DNA of 27,453 bases from JBGTNQ01 sp964646785 (GCA_964646785.1 CAZYGU010000007.1:1-27453); one strand, 5' to 3'. Shown: positions 14,560-22,369, counted from the stretch's first letter. Numbers and translations: made by a program. The notes: a model not told the origin generated them from the sequence alone.

Positions 14560-14904
14560 TTATACAAATTCAATCTTATCTCCTTTTTTGAGGTATACGT
14601 ATGCCTTCTTACCTCCAGCTTTCACACCCCTCTTCCCTCGTACTACAACTTGTTTACGTGGAATACGAACAACTGCAATTTTAAGTGGAGTAACTGAATA
14701 AAAATCTTTAACTGCTTTTGCAATATGGTGCTTTGAAGCTGATTCAGCTACTTCAAATGTATATACATTACGATCCATAGACTGCTGTGAAGCTTTCTCG
14801 GTAATTCGAGGACGCAAAAGTACATGAGCCATAGTACGACGAGTAGTTCCCTCCTTTTTGACTACAACCTCTTTCTTTTCGGTTTTTTTCTTAAGAATTG
14901 CCAT
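14560..14904 (-). CDS. rplW: 50S ribosomal protein L23
   Basis: Tunnel-exit protein and docking site for trigger factor and SRP. The L23 core runs LLRPRITEKAS, YTFEVAESASKHHIAKAVKDFY and VNT-like KIAVVRIPRKQ. At 114 residues it is longer than usual because of a basic N-terminal tail of about 25 residues (LKKKTEKKEVVVKKEG). It lies between rplD and rplB with short gaps. Confidence 0.95.
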   Translation of the reverse strand: MAILKKKTEKKEVVVKKEGTTRRTMAHVLLRPRITEKASQQSMDRNVYTFEVAESASKHHIAKAVKDFYSVTPLKIAVVRIPRKQVVVRGKRGVKAGGKKAYVYLKKGDKIEFV

Positions 14905-14909
14905 AAAAA

Positions 14910-15671
14910 TTATTTTGCCTTTGCAGGTTTCTTAGCTTTTGCTTTTACAGGAGCTTTCTTTGCTCGGACCTTCTTTTCAGTAACAACTCCATCTGCTTTT
15001 TCTGAAACAGTTTTTGTTTTAGATTGAAGAACTTTAATTGATTCTTCAGGATTTACAATCAAGAGTGCTCGATACTTAAGAAGTGACAATGGGTTTAGAT
15101 TTCTAACTTCGTCAGCATTTACAGTTCCAATATTTTGGAGACTTTTCATTGCACTAACTTCTCGTCCAGCAAAAGCAATATACAAATCGTTTGAACTCTT
15201 TTTCTCAAGAAGTGGAAAACCTTTTGTTTTTTTCAAATTAAGAAGGATAGAACTTGCTTCTTTTGTCTTTCCATTTGTTGCATCAAAAGAATCAATGAAA
15301 AATACCTCTCCATCTCGAAACTTTCGAGAAAGAATCGTGAACAAAGCCTTTGTCTTCATTTTTCGGTTCACCTTACGATCATAATTCTTATCGTTTCGTG
15401 GACCATGAGTAGTACCTCCTCCAACCCAAATTGGTGATCGTGTAGATCCATGTCGTGCCCGACCAGTACCCTTCTGCTGCCATGGCTTCTTACCTCCTCC
15501 TCGTACTTCACCGCGTGTCTTTGCGTGCGCAATCGGATTTCGTGCACTAGACGCCATTGATACAGCTACCTGATGAACAAGATCAGAATTCCAAGGCAGA
15601 CCAAACATATCAGCTGGTAATTCAAGCTTTTTTGCTACACCTCCTTTTTGGTTATATACAGTTGCTTCCAT
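14910..15671 (-). CDS. rplD: 50S ribosomal protein L4 with C-terminal tail
   Basis: Tunnel-wall protein, and in E. coli the repressor of the S10 operon. The loop RGGGKKPWQQKGTGRARHGSTRSPIWVGGG is recognisable in two blocks. The C-terminal domain is followed by a Lys/Ala-rich tail of about 35 residues (KKVRAKKAPVKAKAKKPAKAK), making 253 residues against about 205. The tail is a low-complexity, RNA-binding-like extension. It lies 7 bases after rplC. Confidence 0.96.
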   Translation of the reverse strand: MEATVYNQKGGVAKKLELPADMFGLPWNSDLVHQVAVSMASSARNPIAHAKTRGEVRGGGKKPWQQKGTGRARHGSTRSPIWVGGGTTHGPRNDKNYDRKVNRKMKTKALFTILSRKFRDGEVFFIDSFDATNGKTKEASSILLNLKKTKGFPLLEKKSSNDLYIAFAGREVSAMKSLQNIGTVNADEVRNLNPLSLLKYRALLIVNPEESIKVLQSKTKTVSEKADGVVTEKKVRAKKAPVKAKAKKPAKAK

Positions 15672-15678
15672 GTTGTTA

Positions 15679-16296
15679 TTATCCGCGAATTTCTACCATA
15701 GTTCCTCGGCGACCAGGAACCGCTCCTGAAACTAAAATTTGATTTGTTTCTGGGTATACATCAACTATTTTGAGGTTCGTTGTTGTAATGCGAACACCTC
15801 CTGTTCTTCCTGCCATACGCATACCTTTTGGAACACGTCCTCCTTCTCGATGGTTACCTGAAATAGATCCAGGTTCGCGTTCAGAGTGCTTCTGTCCGTG
15901 ACTTCGTGGTCCTCCAGCAAACCCATGTCTCTTCACTACTCCCTGGAATCCTTTTCCTTTTGAGAGTGCAGATACACGCACAGTATCACCTGGAGCAAAT
16001 ACAGAAACATCAATCTTTGCGCCAAGTTCTGGAAGAACTTCATCTCCAACCTGACGATACTCCTTTGTATGTGCGAACATTCCTTTGCCTGCAAAATGAC
16101 CCTTGAGAGATTTTGAAATATTCTTTTCCTTCTTTACTCCATATCCAAGTTGTACAGCAACATATCCGTCGCGAGTTACATCTTTTACCTGAGTAACAAC
16201 AATAGGATCAACAGAAAGGACAGTTACAGGAGTAACAACGCCTTTCTCATTAAAGACCTGTGTCATGCTATCTTTTTTTGCAAGAATGAATTTCAT
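15679..16296 (-). CDS. rplC: 50S ribosomal protein L3
   Basis: Assembly initiator of the large subunit. Diagnostic blocks are SKGKGFQGVVKRHGFAGG, SHGQKHSEREPGSISG and GRVPKGMRMAGRTG. The 205-residue length is standard. The 155-base gap after rpsJ contains a promoter candidate and two competing hairpins, so L3 expression may be set separately from tuf-rpsJ. Confidence 0.97.
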   Translation of the reverse strand: MKFILAKKDSMTQVFNEKGVVTPVTVLSVDPIVVTQVKDVTRDGYVAVQLGYGVKKEKNISKSLKGHFAGKGMFAHTKEYRQVGDEVLPELGAKIDVSVFAPGDTVRVSALSKGKGFQGVVKRHGFAGGPRSHGQKHSEREPGSISGNHREGGRVPKGMRMAGRTGGVRITTTNLKIVDVYPETNQILVSGAVPGRRGTMVEIRG

Positions 16297-16331
16297 GATT
16301 TCTGGAAACCTTTATATTTCGTGAACCTAGT

Positions 16332-16359
16332 ATCCTACTTATTTCTACAGTTTTGTCCA
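16332..16359 (-). promoter_or_regulatory. Promoter candidate for rplC-rplB
   Basis: On the minus strand, TGGACA (16359-16354), a 16-base spacer and TAGGAT (16337-16332). The start is near 16325. The -10 sequence TAGGAT is the same as in the rpsZ promoter. Confidence 0.5.
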
Positions 16360-16390
16360 ATGGTGCCAATAAAGACAACTAAAATTTTCC

Positions 16391-16447
16391 ATACTGAAGT
16401 ATTATCCTTCCTACGAAGCAGGCTGCCCAATGGCAGCCAGTACTTCA
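16391..16447 (-). promoter_or_regulatory. Alternative hairpins between rpsJ and rplC
   Basis: A strong stem GGCTGCC/GGCAGCC (16421-16427 with 16432-16438, loop of 4) can be enclosed by TGAAGTA (16395-16401) with TACTTCA (16441-16447). The same 16395-16401 stretch also pairs locally with ATACT (16391-16395) in the palindrome ATACTGAAGTAT. The two folds exclude each other. No T run follows, so a simple terminator is unlikely. Confidence 0.5.
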
Positions 16448-16451
16448 TGGC

Positions 16452-16832
16452 CTATATTGACTTTACATCAATATTCACGCCTGATGGCAAACTCAAGTTT
16501 GTTAACGATTCAATAAGCTTTGGAGTTGGATTAACAATATCAATTAATCGCTTGTGAATTCTCATCTCAAACTGCTCTCGCGCATTTTTGTAGACGAATG
16601 AAGCACGATTCACGGTATATTTCTTAATCTCAGTTGGAAGCGGAATCGGGCCAAGTACCTGTGCATCATATCTGAGTGCGGTATCAATAATTTGTTTTAC
16701 CGAAACATCGAGTATTTTGTACTCATATGCTCGTACTCGAATACGAAGTATTGCACCAACTCCCTCTTTTGGAGTCTTCGCCTTTTTTGATGCTTTTTCG
16801 GCTGTCTTTTTTGTTGTTGATTCTTTGGCCAT
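16452..16832 (-). CDS. rpsJ: 30S ribosomal protein S10
   Basis: Head protein of the small subunit and NusE in antitermination. The core starts at ILRIRVRAYEYKILD and includes GPIPLPTEIKKYTVNRASFV and EMRIHKRLIDI. I place the start at ATG 16832 (MAKESTTKKT), giving 126 residues with a basic N-terminal tail of about 25; an in-frame TTG at 16874, adjoining the tuf stop, is the alternative. It follows tuf by about 42 bases and is probably in the tuf transcript. Confidence 0.94.
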   Translation of the reverse strand: MAKESTTKKTAEKASKKAKTPKEGVGAILRIRVRAYEYKILDVSVKQIIDTALRYDAQVLGPIPLPTEIKKYTVNRASFVYKNAREQFEMRIHKRLIDIVNPTPKLIESLTNLSLPSGVNIDVKSI

Positions 16833-16874
16833 TGTAGTTGACTCAGTCAAACTCTTTGAATGAGCGGGGTGCAA

Positions 16875-18074
16875 TTAAACTGTGATTTTAGTAACAACTC
16901 CTGCACCTACAGTCTTTCCTCCCTCTCGGATAGTAAAGCGCTGCTGTTCTTCAAGCACAATTGGAGCTACGAGTTTAACCTTGAATGTAACAGTGTCTCC
17001 AGGCATAACCATTTCAACACCCTCCTTCAATGTTACTTCTCCAGTAACGTCAGTAGTTCGAATATAGAACTGTGGCTTATATCCTGAGAAGAACGGAGTG
17101 TGACGACCACCTTCTTCTTTCTTAAGAATGTACACTTCTGATTCAAATTCTGTATGTGGAGTTACTGATCCTGGCTTTGCAAGCACCTGTCCTCGAGTAA
17201 TGTCTTCCTTTTTAAGACCTCGAACAAGAATACCTGCATTGTCTCCAGCCATTCCTGAATCAAGTGACTTGTTAAACATTTCAATACCAGTAACAACGGT
17301 CTTTGCTGTATCTTTCAAACCGATAACTTCAACTTCATCTCCAACCTTAATCTGTCCTCGTTCAATTCTTCCTGTAACCACTGTTCCTCGGCCTTCAATT
17401 GAGAAGATGTCTTCAACTGGCATAAGGAATGGTTTATCAGTCTCACGTACTGGAACTGGGATATAGGTATCAAGAGCTTCAGCAAGAGAAAGAATAGCCT
17501 TTGACCATTCATCATCATTTGATGTAGCTTCGAGTGCCTTAAGACCTGAACCACGAATAACAGGAGCGTTTGCGCCATCGTATTCGTACTTTGTCAAAAG
17601 CTCACGCACCTCTTCTTCCACAAGATCAATAAGTTCCTTATCTGGAACCATGTCAACTTTGTTAAGAAATACAATGATTTTTGGCACTCCAACTTGCTTT
17701 GCAAGAAGAATGTGTTCACGAGTCTGTGGCATCACACCATCAGTTGCAGCAACCACGAGAATAGCACCGTCCATTTGAGCGGCACCAGTAATCATGTTCT
17801 TGATGTAGTCGGCGTGTCCTGGAGCGTCAATGTGAGCGTAGTGGCGAGTAGCCGTTTCGTACTCATTGTGAGAAAGAGAAATCGTGATTCCACGAGCCTT
17901 TTCTTCAGGTGCTTTGTCAATTTGGTCAACACCCTTAATACTTGCATTCATTCCTGCTCGGTGAAGAACATTAAGGATTGCTGCTGTAAGAGTTGTTTTG
18001 CCGTGGTCAACGTGGCCAATAGTACCTACGTTTACGTGTGGCTTTGAACGATCGAATTTTGATGCTTCTGCCAT
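16875..18074 (-). CDS. tuf: Elongation factor Tu
   Basis: GTPase that brings aminoacyl-tRNA to the ribosome. G1 GHVDHGKT is at residues 20-27, ARGITI at 60-65, G3 DAPGH at 83-87, G4 NKVD at 138-141, and the fifth motif SGL at 176-178. Most bacterial EF-Tu has DCPGH and SAL, so both differ mildly here; the changes are conservative. Domains 2 and 3 are complete (GRGTVVTGRIERG, PQFYIRTTDVTG). At 399 residues it is slightly long. It has a strong promoter of its own and a leader of about 130 bases. Confidence 0.98.
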   Translation of the reverse strand: MAEASKFDRSKPHVNVGTIGHVDHGKTTLTAAILNVLHRAGMNASIKGVDQIDKAPEEKARGITISLSHNEYETATRHYAHIDAPGHADYIKNMITGAAQMDGAILVVAATDGVMPQTREHILLAKQVGVPKIIVFLNKVDMVPDKELIDLVEEEVRELLTKYEYDGANAPVIRGSGLKALEATSNDDEWSKAILSLAEALDTYIPVPVRETDKPFLMPVEDIFSIEGRGTVVTGRIERGQIKVGDEVEVIGLKDTAKTVVTGIEMFNKSLDSGMAGDNAGILVRGLKKEDITRGQVLAKPGSVTPHTEFESEVYILKKEEGGRHTPFFSGYKPQFYIRTTDVTGEVTLKEGVEMVMPGDTVTFKVKLVAPIVLEEQQRFTIREGGKTVGAGVVTKITV

Positions 18075-18099
18075 AATAATTGTGGGGGTTACTGATCTT

Positions 18100-18125
18100 C
18101 ACTTACTGCGCGAGGGGCGTAAGTG
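18100..18125 (-). promoter_or_regulatory. Hairpin in the tuf leader
   Basis: Seven-base-pair stem CACTTAC/GTAAGTG (18100-18106 with 18119-18125) with a 12-base loop, about 25 bases before the tuf ATG. It is inside the long predicted leader and not followed by a T run. Confidence 0.45.
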
Positions 18126-18214
18126 CAAACCACTAACCGAACTAAAAATACTTGATAATTAAAAGTAAAAACGGACATTTGCGATTGAAAAATACGCAAA
18201 ATGCGGTACGCAAC

Positions 18215-18242
18215 ATCATAGCAAAACCTAACTAGGAGTCAA
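18215..18242 (-). promoter_or_regulatory. Strong promoter of tuf
   Basis: On the minus strand, TTGACT (18242-18237), a 16-base spacer and an extended TGcTATGAT (-10 at 18220-18215). The start is near 18208, which gives a leader of about 133 bases. Confidence 0.72.
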
Positions 18243-18292
18243 GCTTTTTTACGGCTTAACCAAAACAAAATGTGCATAAAATGGGGACAAAG

Positions 18293-18318
18293 AAAAAACC
18301 CGCATCACATGATGCGGG
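18293..18318 (-). terminator. Terminator after the 125-residue orphan gene
   Basis: Nine-base-pair stem CCCGCATCA/TGATGCGGG (18299-18307 with 18310-18318), followed on the minus strand by six T. It is about 20 bases past the stop codon. Confidence 0.88.
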
Positions 18319-18337
18319 CAGTATCCTTTTTCTGCTA

Positions 18338-18715
18338 TCATCCTCCAACTTCTTGCGGGTATTCAAACTCAGAAAGTCTCGAGGGATGGACCCATATCGT
18401 TTGAGACGGATCGAACACCTGAACCCTGATCCAGGCGCCAATGGTATGACGTCCAAGCGGTGATCCTCCAACCGCCTTCACAACACAACACTTTTTCTTA
18501 TCGAGTTTACAGGTAACTCCCTCTCGTATGGAGTTCTCTTCGATAATCCTCAGGGCAAGTTCTCTACTTGCCTTATCATTACAAACCCGAGCTGACTTAT
18601 TGGTTTGACCAGTAAGATCAACACCGAGTCGCAGTGCTTGTTCAACTTGTGCTTCAGAAGGTGGTCCCGTCTGATCAAGTTGCATAGCATCAAATGTCCA
18701 AAGGTCACGAATCAC
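18338..18715 (-). CDS. Orphan small protein between fusA and tuf
   Basis: A 125-residue protein I do not recognise. The middle is helical (PPSEAQVEQALRLGVDLTGQ, then DKASRELALRIIEEN). Next comes a cysteine-containing stretch (VTCKLDKKKCCVVK) and a beta-prone end (IGAWIRVQVFDPSQTIWV). The three close cysteines are too irregular to call a zinc site. I choose the GTG at 18715 because GGAG lies eight bases before it; a TTG at 18748 is the alternative. Base content is higher in G+C (35 of 60 in 18421-18480). It is flanked by the fusA terminator and its own terminator, so it is a separate unit. Confidence 0.7.
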   Translation of the reverse strand: MIRDLWTFDAMQLDQTGPPSEAQVEQALRLGVDLTGQTNKSARVCNDKASRELALRIIEENSIREGVTCKLDKKKCCVVKAVGGSPLGRHTIGAWIRVQVFDPSQTIWVHPSRLSEFEYPQEVGG

Positions 18716-18761
18716 GCTTTTTCTCCGGATGAGTAGAAAGAAAAACAAACTCCTCCCCCAC

Positions 18762-18788
18762 CCTATAGGGTAAAAAAATAAATGTCCA
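18762..18788 (-). promoter_or_regulatory. Weak promoter candidate for the 125-residue orphan gene
   Basis: On the minus strand, TGGACA (18788-18783), a 15-base spacer and TATAGG (18767-18762). The spacer is short. It lies directly after the fusA terminator, where a new start would be needed. Confidence 0.35.
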
Positions 18789-18789
18789 G

Positions 18790-18817
18790 AAAAAATCCCC
18801 TCGCAAGGGGATTTTTT
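18790..18817 (-). terminator. Terminator after fusA
   Basis: Stem 18790-18801/18806-18817 with core ATCCCC/GGGGAT, flanked by A and T runs, three bases past the fusA stop. Confidence 0.9.
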
Positions 18818-18820
18818 ACA

Positions 18821-20974
18821 CTATTTTCTTGCCTCGATGATTGTTGTTGCTACATTCGGAGGAACGATTGCGTAATGATCAAATTCCATCGTAGATGATC
18901 CTCGGCCTTCAGTCATTGAACGAAGGGATGTAACGTATCCAAACATTTCTGAGAGAGGGATCATGGCTCGGATAACCTTGAGGTCTCCTCGATCCTCCAT
19001 TCCTTCAACTTGACCTCGCTTTGAAGAAAGATTTCCTGTTACATCACCCATGAATTTTTCAGGTACAACCACTTCAAGCTTCATGATTGGTTCAAGGATA
19101 ACCGGACCTGCTTTTTTAGCAGCCTCTTGGAACGCTTGAGATGCTGCAATTTTGTATGCAATTTCAGATGAGTCCACATCGTGATAACTTCCGAATGTAA
19201 GTTCACATGAAATATCTACCATTTTAAATCCTGCCAAAATTCCACGATCCATCGCCTCATGCACACCCTTTTCTACAGCAGGGATAAATTCCTGTGGAAT
19301 AACTCCTCCTTTAATTGAATCGATAAATTCAAATCCTTCCATGCGATGTGCATTCTTAGGAACCTTCTCTTCTGGATCATATTTTGGAAGAGGTTTGATA
19401 TTGATTTTAACGTGACCGTATTGTCCTTTTCCTCCGGTTTGCTTGATGTATTTGTTTTCTACTTCTGCGGTTCCGGTGATTGTTTCTTTATACGCTACTT
19501 GAGGTTTACCAACATTTGCTTCAACGCCGAATTCACGCTTCATACGATCAACGAGAATTTCAAGATGGAGCTCTCCCATTCCTCGCATAACAGTCTCTCC
19601 TGTCTCTGAATCAGATTCAATCTTGAAAGTTGGATCTTCATCAGAAAGACGTTTGAGCGCCATACCCATTTTTTCTTGGTCAGCCTTTGTCTTTGGTTCA
19701 ATACGAAGTGAAATAACTGGCTCTGGGAATGTGATTTGGTCGAGAACGATTGGTTTATTTTCATCACAGAATGTGTGTGATGTTTTCGCATTTTTTAGAC
19801 CCACAGCAGCCGCAATTTCTCCTGCAAATACTTTTTTTACTTCTTCACGTTGGTTAGCTTGGAGTCGTACAATACGACCAAGTCTTTCTTTTTCACCTGT
19901 TGTCGAGTTGTAAATATAACTTCCTGACTCAATGGTTCCTGAGTACACTCGGAAGAATGTGAGCTGTCCTACGAATGGATCTGCTTGAAGTTTGAATGCG
20001 AGTGCTGCAAATGGTTCTGTATCTGATGCATGTCGGGTAATTTCTTCTCCAGTTGCAGGATCGATACCTGTAATCGGAGGAATATCAAGTGGTGAAGGTA
20101 GGTAATCTACCACTCCATCAAGAACAAGTTGTACCCCTTTGTTCTTAAGTGCTGAACCTGCATACACAGGGAAAATAGTGTTCGCAATAACTCCTTTTCG
20201 AAGAGTTTCTTTTAGCACATTATAATCAATTGTTTTTCCCTCTAGGTATGCATTCATGAGAGCATCATCGTTTTCAACAATACGCTCAACAAGTTCACCA
20301 TGAAACTTTTCTGCAACTTCTTTGAGATTGTCAGGAATATCCTTCTCAATAATCTGACTTCCCATATTCCCTTCGAAGTAGAACGCTTTCATCTTCAAGA
20401 GATCAACAACACCTTCATGGTGTTCTTCTTCTCCAATTGGAATTTGCACACGAACTGCTTTTTTTGAAAGTCTTTCGAGAATAGATTTGTATGATCGCTC
20501 AAATGAAGCACCAGTTCGATCAAGCTTATTCACAAAGCATAATCGTGGCACATGAGCTTCCTCTGCATAACGCCAGTTTGTCTCTGATTGAGGTTCTACC
20601 CCAGCCACTCCATCAAATACCACTACAGCTCCATCAAGCACTCGAAGTGAACGCTTTACTTCCACAGTAAAGTCGATGTGTCCCGGAGTATCAATCACAT
20701 TGAAACGATATTTATTCTCAATTTTTGAACGCTCTTCAGGAGTTTTATAAGTTGGACTCCAAAAACAAGTAATAGCAGCAGCTGTAATAGTAATACCACG
20801 CTCTTTTTCCTGCTCCATCCAGTCAGTCGTTGTCTCTCCATCATGCACTTCACCAATTTTATGTTGTGATCCAGTATAAAAAAGCACGCGCTCTGATGTT
20901 GTTGTTTTTCCTGCATCAACGTGAGCTACAATTCCAAAGTTTCTAACTCTCTGTAGTGGATAATCTCGTTCCAT
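18821..20974 (-). CDS. fusA: Elongation factor G
   Basis: Ribosomal translocase and, with RRF, recycling GTPase. G1 AHVDAGKT is at residues 17-24, with RGITITAAA, DTPGH and NKLD following. Domain IV has GGKGQYGHV and ends with SLRSMTEGRGSSTMEF. The 717-residue length fits a full EF-G. In most str operons it follows rpsG closely; here an oppositely oriented orphan gene and two terminators separate them, and it has its own leader with two hairpins. Confidence 0.98.
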   Translation of the reverse strand: MERDYPLQRVRNFGIVAHVDAGKTTTSERVLFYTGSQHKIGEVHDGETTTDWMEQEKERGITITAAAITCFWSPTYKTPEERSKIENKYRFNVIDTPGHIDFTVEVKRSLRVLDGAVVVFDGVAGVEPQSETNWRYAEEAHVPRLCFVNKLDRTGASFERSYKSILERLSKKAVRVQIPIGEEEHHEGVVDLLKMKAFYFEGNMGSQIIEKDIPDNLKEVAEKFHGELVERIVENDDALMNAYLEGKTIDYNVLKETLRKGVIANTIFPVYAGSALKNKGVQLVLDGVVDYLPSPLDIPPITGIDPATGEEITRHASDTEPFAALAFKLQADPFVGQLTFFRVYSGTIESGSYIYNSTTGEKERLGRIVRLQANQREEVKKVFAGEIAAAVGLKNAKTSHTFCDENKPIVLDQITFPEPVISLRIEPKTKADQEKMGMALKRLSDEDPTFKIESDSETGETVMRGMGELHLEILVDRMKREFGVEANVGKPQVAYKETITGTAEVENKYIKQTGGKGQYGHVKINIKPLPKYDPEEKVPKNAHRMEGFEFIDSIKGGVIPQEFIPAVEKGVHEAMDRGILAGFKMVDISCELTFGSYHDVDSSEIAYKIAASQAFQEAAKKAGPVILEPIMKLEVVVPEKFMGDVTGNLSSKRGQVEGMEDRGDLKVIRAMIPLSEMFGYVTSLRSMTEGRGSSTMEFDHYAIVPPNVATTIIEARK

Positions 20975-20994
20975 GTGACTAGCTTTTAAGTGTT

Positions 20995-21041
20995 AGCTGA
21001 TAGATTTCAGCTGGTGAATAAAAATAAGCAGGGACCTGCTT
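20995..21041 (-). promoter_or_regulatory. fusA leader with a 5'-terminal hairpin and second stem
   Basis: The palindrome AAGCAGGGACCTGCTT (21026-21041) forms a stem starting about 4 bases after the predicted start, followed on the minus strand by ATTTTTATT. That resembles a terminator inside the leader. A second stem AGCTGA/TCAGCT lies just downstream, near 20996-21013. Attenuation or 5'-end protection are both possible. Confidence 0.45.
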
Positions 21042-21051
21042 GTTAGGCATT

Positions 21052-21080
21052 AGGATACAGGAAACATACTAAATAGGCAA
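21052..21080 (-). promoter_or_regulatory. Promoter candidate for fusA
   Basis: On the minus strand, TTGCCT (21080-21075), a 17-base spacer and TATCCT (21057-21052). The start is near 21045 and the leader about 70 bases. Confidence 0.45.
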
Positions 21081-21117
21081 TGGAAAACGGTTTCAGTGTA
21101 ACAGAAGTAATAATTAA

Positions 21118-21145
21118 TTGACATTTTTTTATTAAATGATATAAT
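21118..21145 (+). promoter_or_regulatory. Consensus sigma-70 promoter of the 61-residue orphan gene
   Basis: Perfect TTGACA (21118-21123), a 16-base A/T-rich spacer and an extended TGaTATAAT (-10 at 21140-21145). It is the best promoter in the window. The start is near 21152. Confidence 0.85.
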
Positions 21146-21194
21146 ATAAAAAGATAGTAGTCATATTCCAGACATCAAAAAGGAGACACGACTA

Positions 21195-21380
21195 GTGCGT
21201 TTCCGCATCCATATTTACCCTGACGGGCTGGGTAATCCCGACCTGAGCCGAGCTTTTGAGCTCGGGGACATGGAAGCATCGAGCCGCAGTGAAGTTATCG
21301 CGACTCTCGAAAAGCCAATCAATGAGCGGGATGACTTGTTCGTCCCCCCTGAGTGGGATTACGATGTCTTTGAACTGTAA
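21195..21380 (+). CDS. Highly expressed orphan 61-residue acidic protein
   Basis: I do not recognise this protein. It begins MRFRIHIYPDGLGNPDLSRA and ends PPEWDYDVFEL; it is acidic overall, with a beta-strand-like start and a helical middle (SSRSEVIATLEKP). There is no signal peptide or membrane segment. The GTG start at 21195 follows AAGGAG with a 9-base spacer. Consensus promoter, strong ribosome site and strong terminator make it a complete expression cassette, on the strand opposite the ribosomal genes. G+C is high (34 of 60 in 21241-21300). The antisense frame over the same bases lacks such signals. Confidence 0.75.
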   Translation: MRFRIHIYPDGLGNPDLSRAFELGDMEASSRSEVIATLEKPINERDDLFVPPEWDYDVFEL

Positions 21381-21387
21381 TCCTCTG

Positions 21388-21418
21388 GCGCCACGTAACC
21401 CGTGGCGCTTTTGTTTTG
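21388..21418 (+). terminator. Terminator of the 61-residue orphan gene
   Basis: Perfect 8-bp stem GCGCCACG/CGTGGCGC (21388-21395 with 21401-21408), loop TAACC, followed by TTTTGTTTT. It is 8 bases past the stop. Confidence 0.92.
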
Positions 21419-21429
21419 TATGTATATTC

Positions 21430-21457
21430 AAAAAAACTCCCGAGCGGGAGTTTTTTA
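21430..21457 (-). terminator. Terminator after rpsG
   Basis: Stem ACTCCCG/CGGGAGT with A and T runs on both sides and a 2-base loop. It abuts the rpsG stop and closes the rpsL-rpsG unit. Confidence 0.88.
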
Positions 21458-21925
21458 TTACCAAGCGAAGTGAGCAAAAGCTTTGTTTGCTTCAGCCATC
21501 TTGTGGGTATTCTCTCTCTTTTTCACAGCTTCACCTTCATTCTTTGAAGCAGCGAGGAGTTCATCCGCAAGTTTAAGAGCCATCGGTTGACCTTTTTTAC
21601 TTCGAGCAGCATCGATAATCCATTTCATAGAGAGAGCAAGACGTCGCTCTGGTCGCACTTCACGAGGGATCTGATAGTTTGCACCTCCAACTCTTCGAGA
21701 ACGCACTTCCATAGTAGGACCAGTATTTCTGAGAGCAGTTTCAAATACTTCTAGTGGATCAATATCCCCTTTTGTCTTAAGTGCATCAAAAGCACCATAT
21801 ACAATTGATCGTGCACTATTTTTTTTACCAGAAAGCATCACGTAGTTGATGAGTTTTCCAACTTTTGCTGATTCATATACTGAATCAGGGGCTGCAATAT
21901 TTCTGTTTTTAACTTTTCTTCGCAT
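21458..21925 (-). CDS. rpsG: 30S ribosomal protein S7
   Basis: Primary 16S-binding protein that organises the head of the small subunit. It starts MRRKVKNRNIAAPDSVY and has LINYVMLSGKKNSARSIVY, PTMEVRSRRVGGANYQIP and KKRENTHKMAEANKAFAHF. The 155-residue length is standard. It lies 25 bases after rpsL. Confidence 0.97.
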   Translation of the reverse strand: MRRKVKNRNIAAPDSVYESAKVGKLINYVMLSGKKNSARSIVYGAFDALKTKGDIDPLEVFETALRNTGPTMEVRSRRVGGANYQIPREVRPERRLALSMKWIIDAARSKKGQPMALKLADELLAASKNEGEAVKKRENTHKMAEANKAFAHFAW

Positions 21926-21950
21926 TGTTTAGTTTAATGAAAATAGAGAA

Positions 21951-22364
21951 TTATTTCTTACTTGATTTCTTAGCACCGTACTGACTTCGGCCTTTCTTTC
22001 GGTTTTCTACTCCAGTTGCATCAAGAACTCCTCGAACAATAGAGTAACGAAGTCCTACATCTTTTACACGTCCACCCTTTACCACTACCACTGAGTGCTC
22101 TTGGAGGTTATGACCCATTCCTGGAACATACGCGGTGATTTCAAGGCCATTTGTAAGGCGAACACGAGCAATCTTTCGAATAGCTGAGTTAGGTTTCTTA
22201 GGAGTCTTTGTAGTTACTTTCGTACATACACCTCTCTTAAAAGGAGCGTTGAAAAATGTTGGGCGATTTTTAATAGAGTTAAAACCACGAGTAAGAGCCA
22301 CGGATTTTGATTTTCGTGGAATTGTCTTTCGTCGTCGTTTTACGAGTTGATTTATAGTCGACAT
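21951..22364 (-). CDS. rpsL: 30S ribosomal protein S12
   Basis: Decoding-centre protein. The two decoding loops are intact: KTPKKPNSA with the usual lysine, so no streptomycin-resistance substitution there, and GGRVKDVGLRYSIVRG. The 137-residue length is slightly long because of a basic end (GAKKSSKK). A hairpin with a seven-T tract ends five bases before its ATG. It is first in the str order. Confidence 0.97.
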   Translation of the reverse strand: MSTINQLVKRRRKTIPRKSKSVALTRGFNSIKNRPTFFNAPFKRGVCTKVTTKTPKKPNSAIRKIARVRLTNGLEITAYVPGMGHNLQEHSVVVVKGGRVKDVGLRYSIVRGVLDATGVENRKKGRSQYGAKKSSKK

Positions 22365-22369
22365 GAGTT

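Noticed and set aside
16452..16874. S10 starting at TTG 16874
   Set aside because: The ATG at 16832 is a better codon and the extra 14 residues are not S10-like, though the longer form cannot be excluded.
21192..21464. A 90-residue minus-strand frame opposite the 61-residue orphan
   Set aside because: It runs through two terminators and has no ribosome site, while the plus-strand frame has promoter, ribosome site and terminator.
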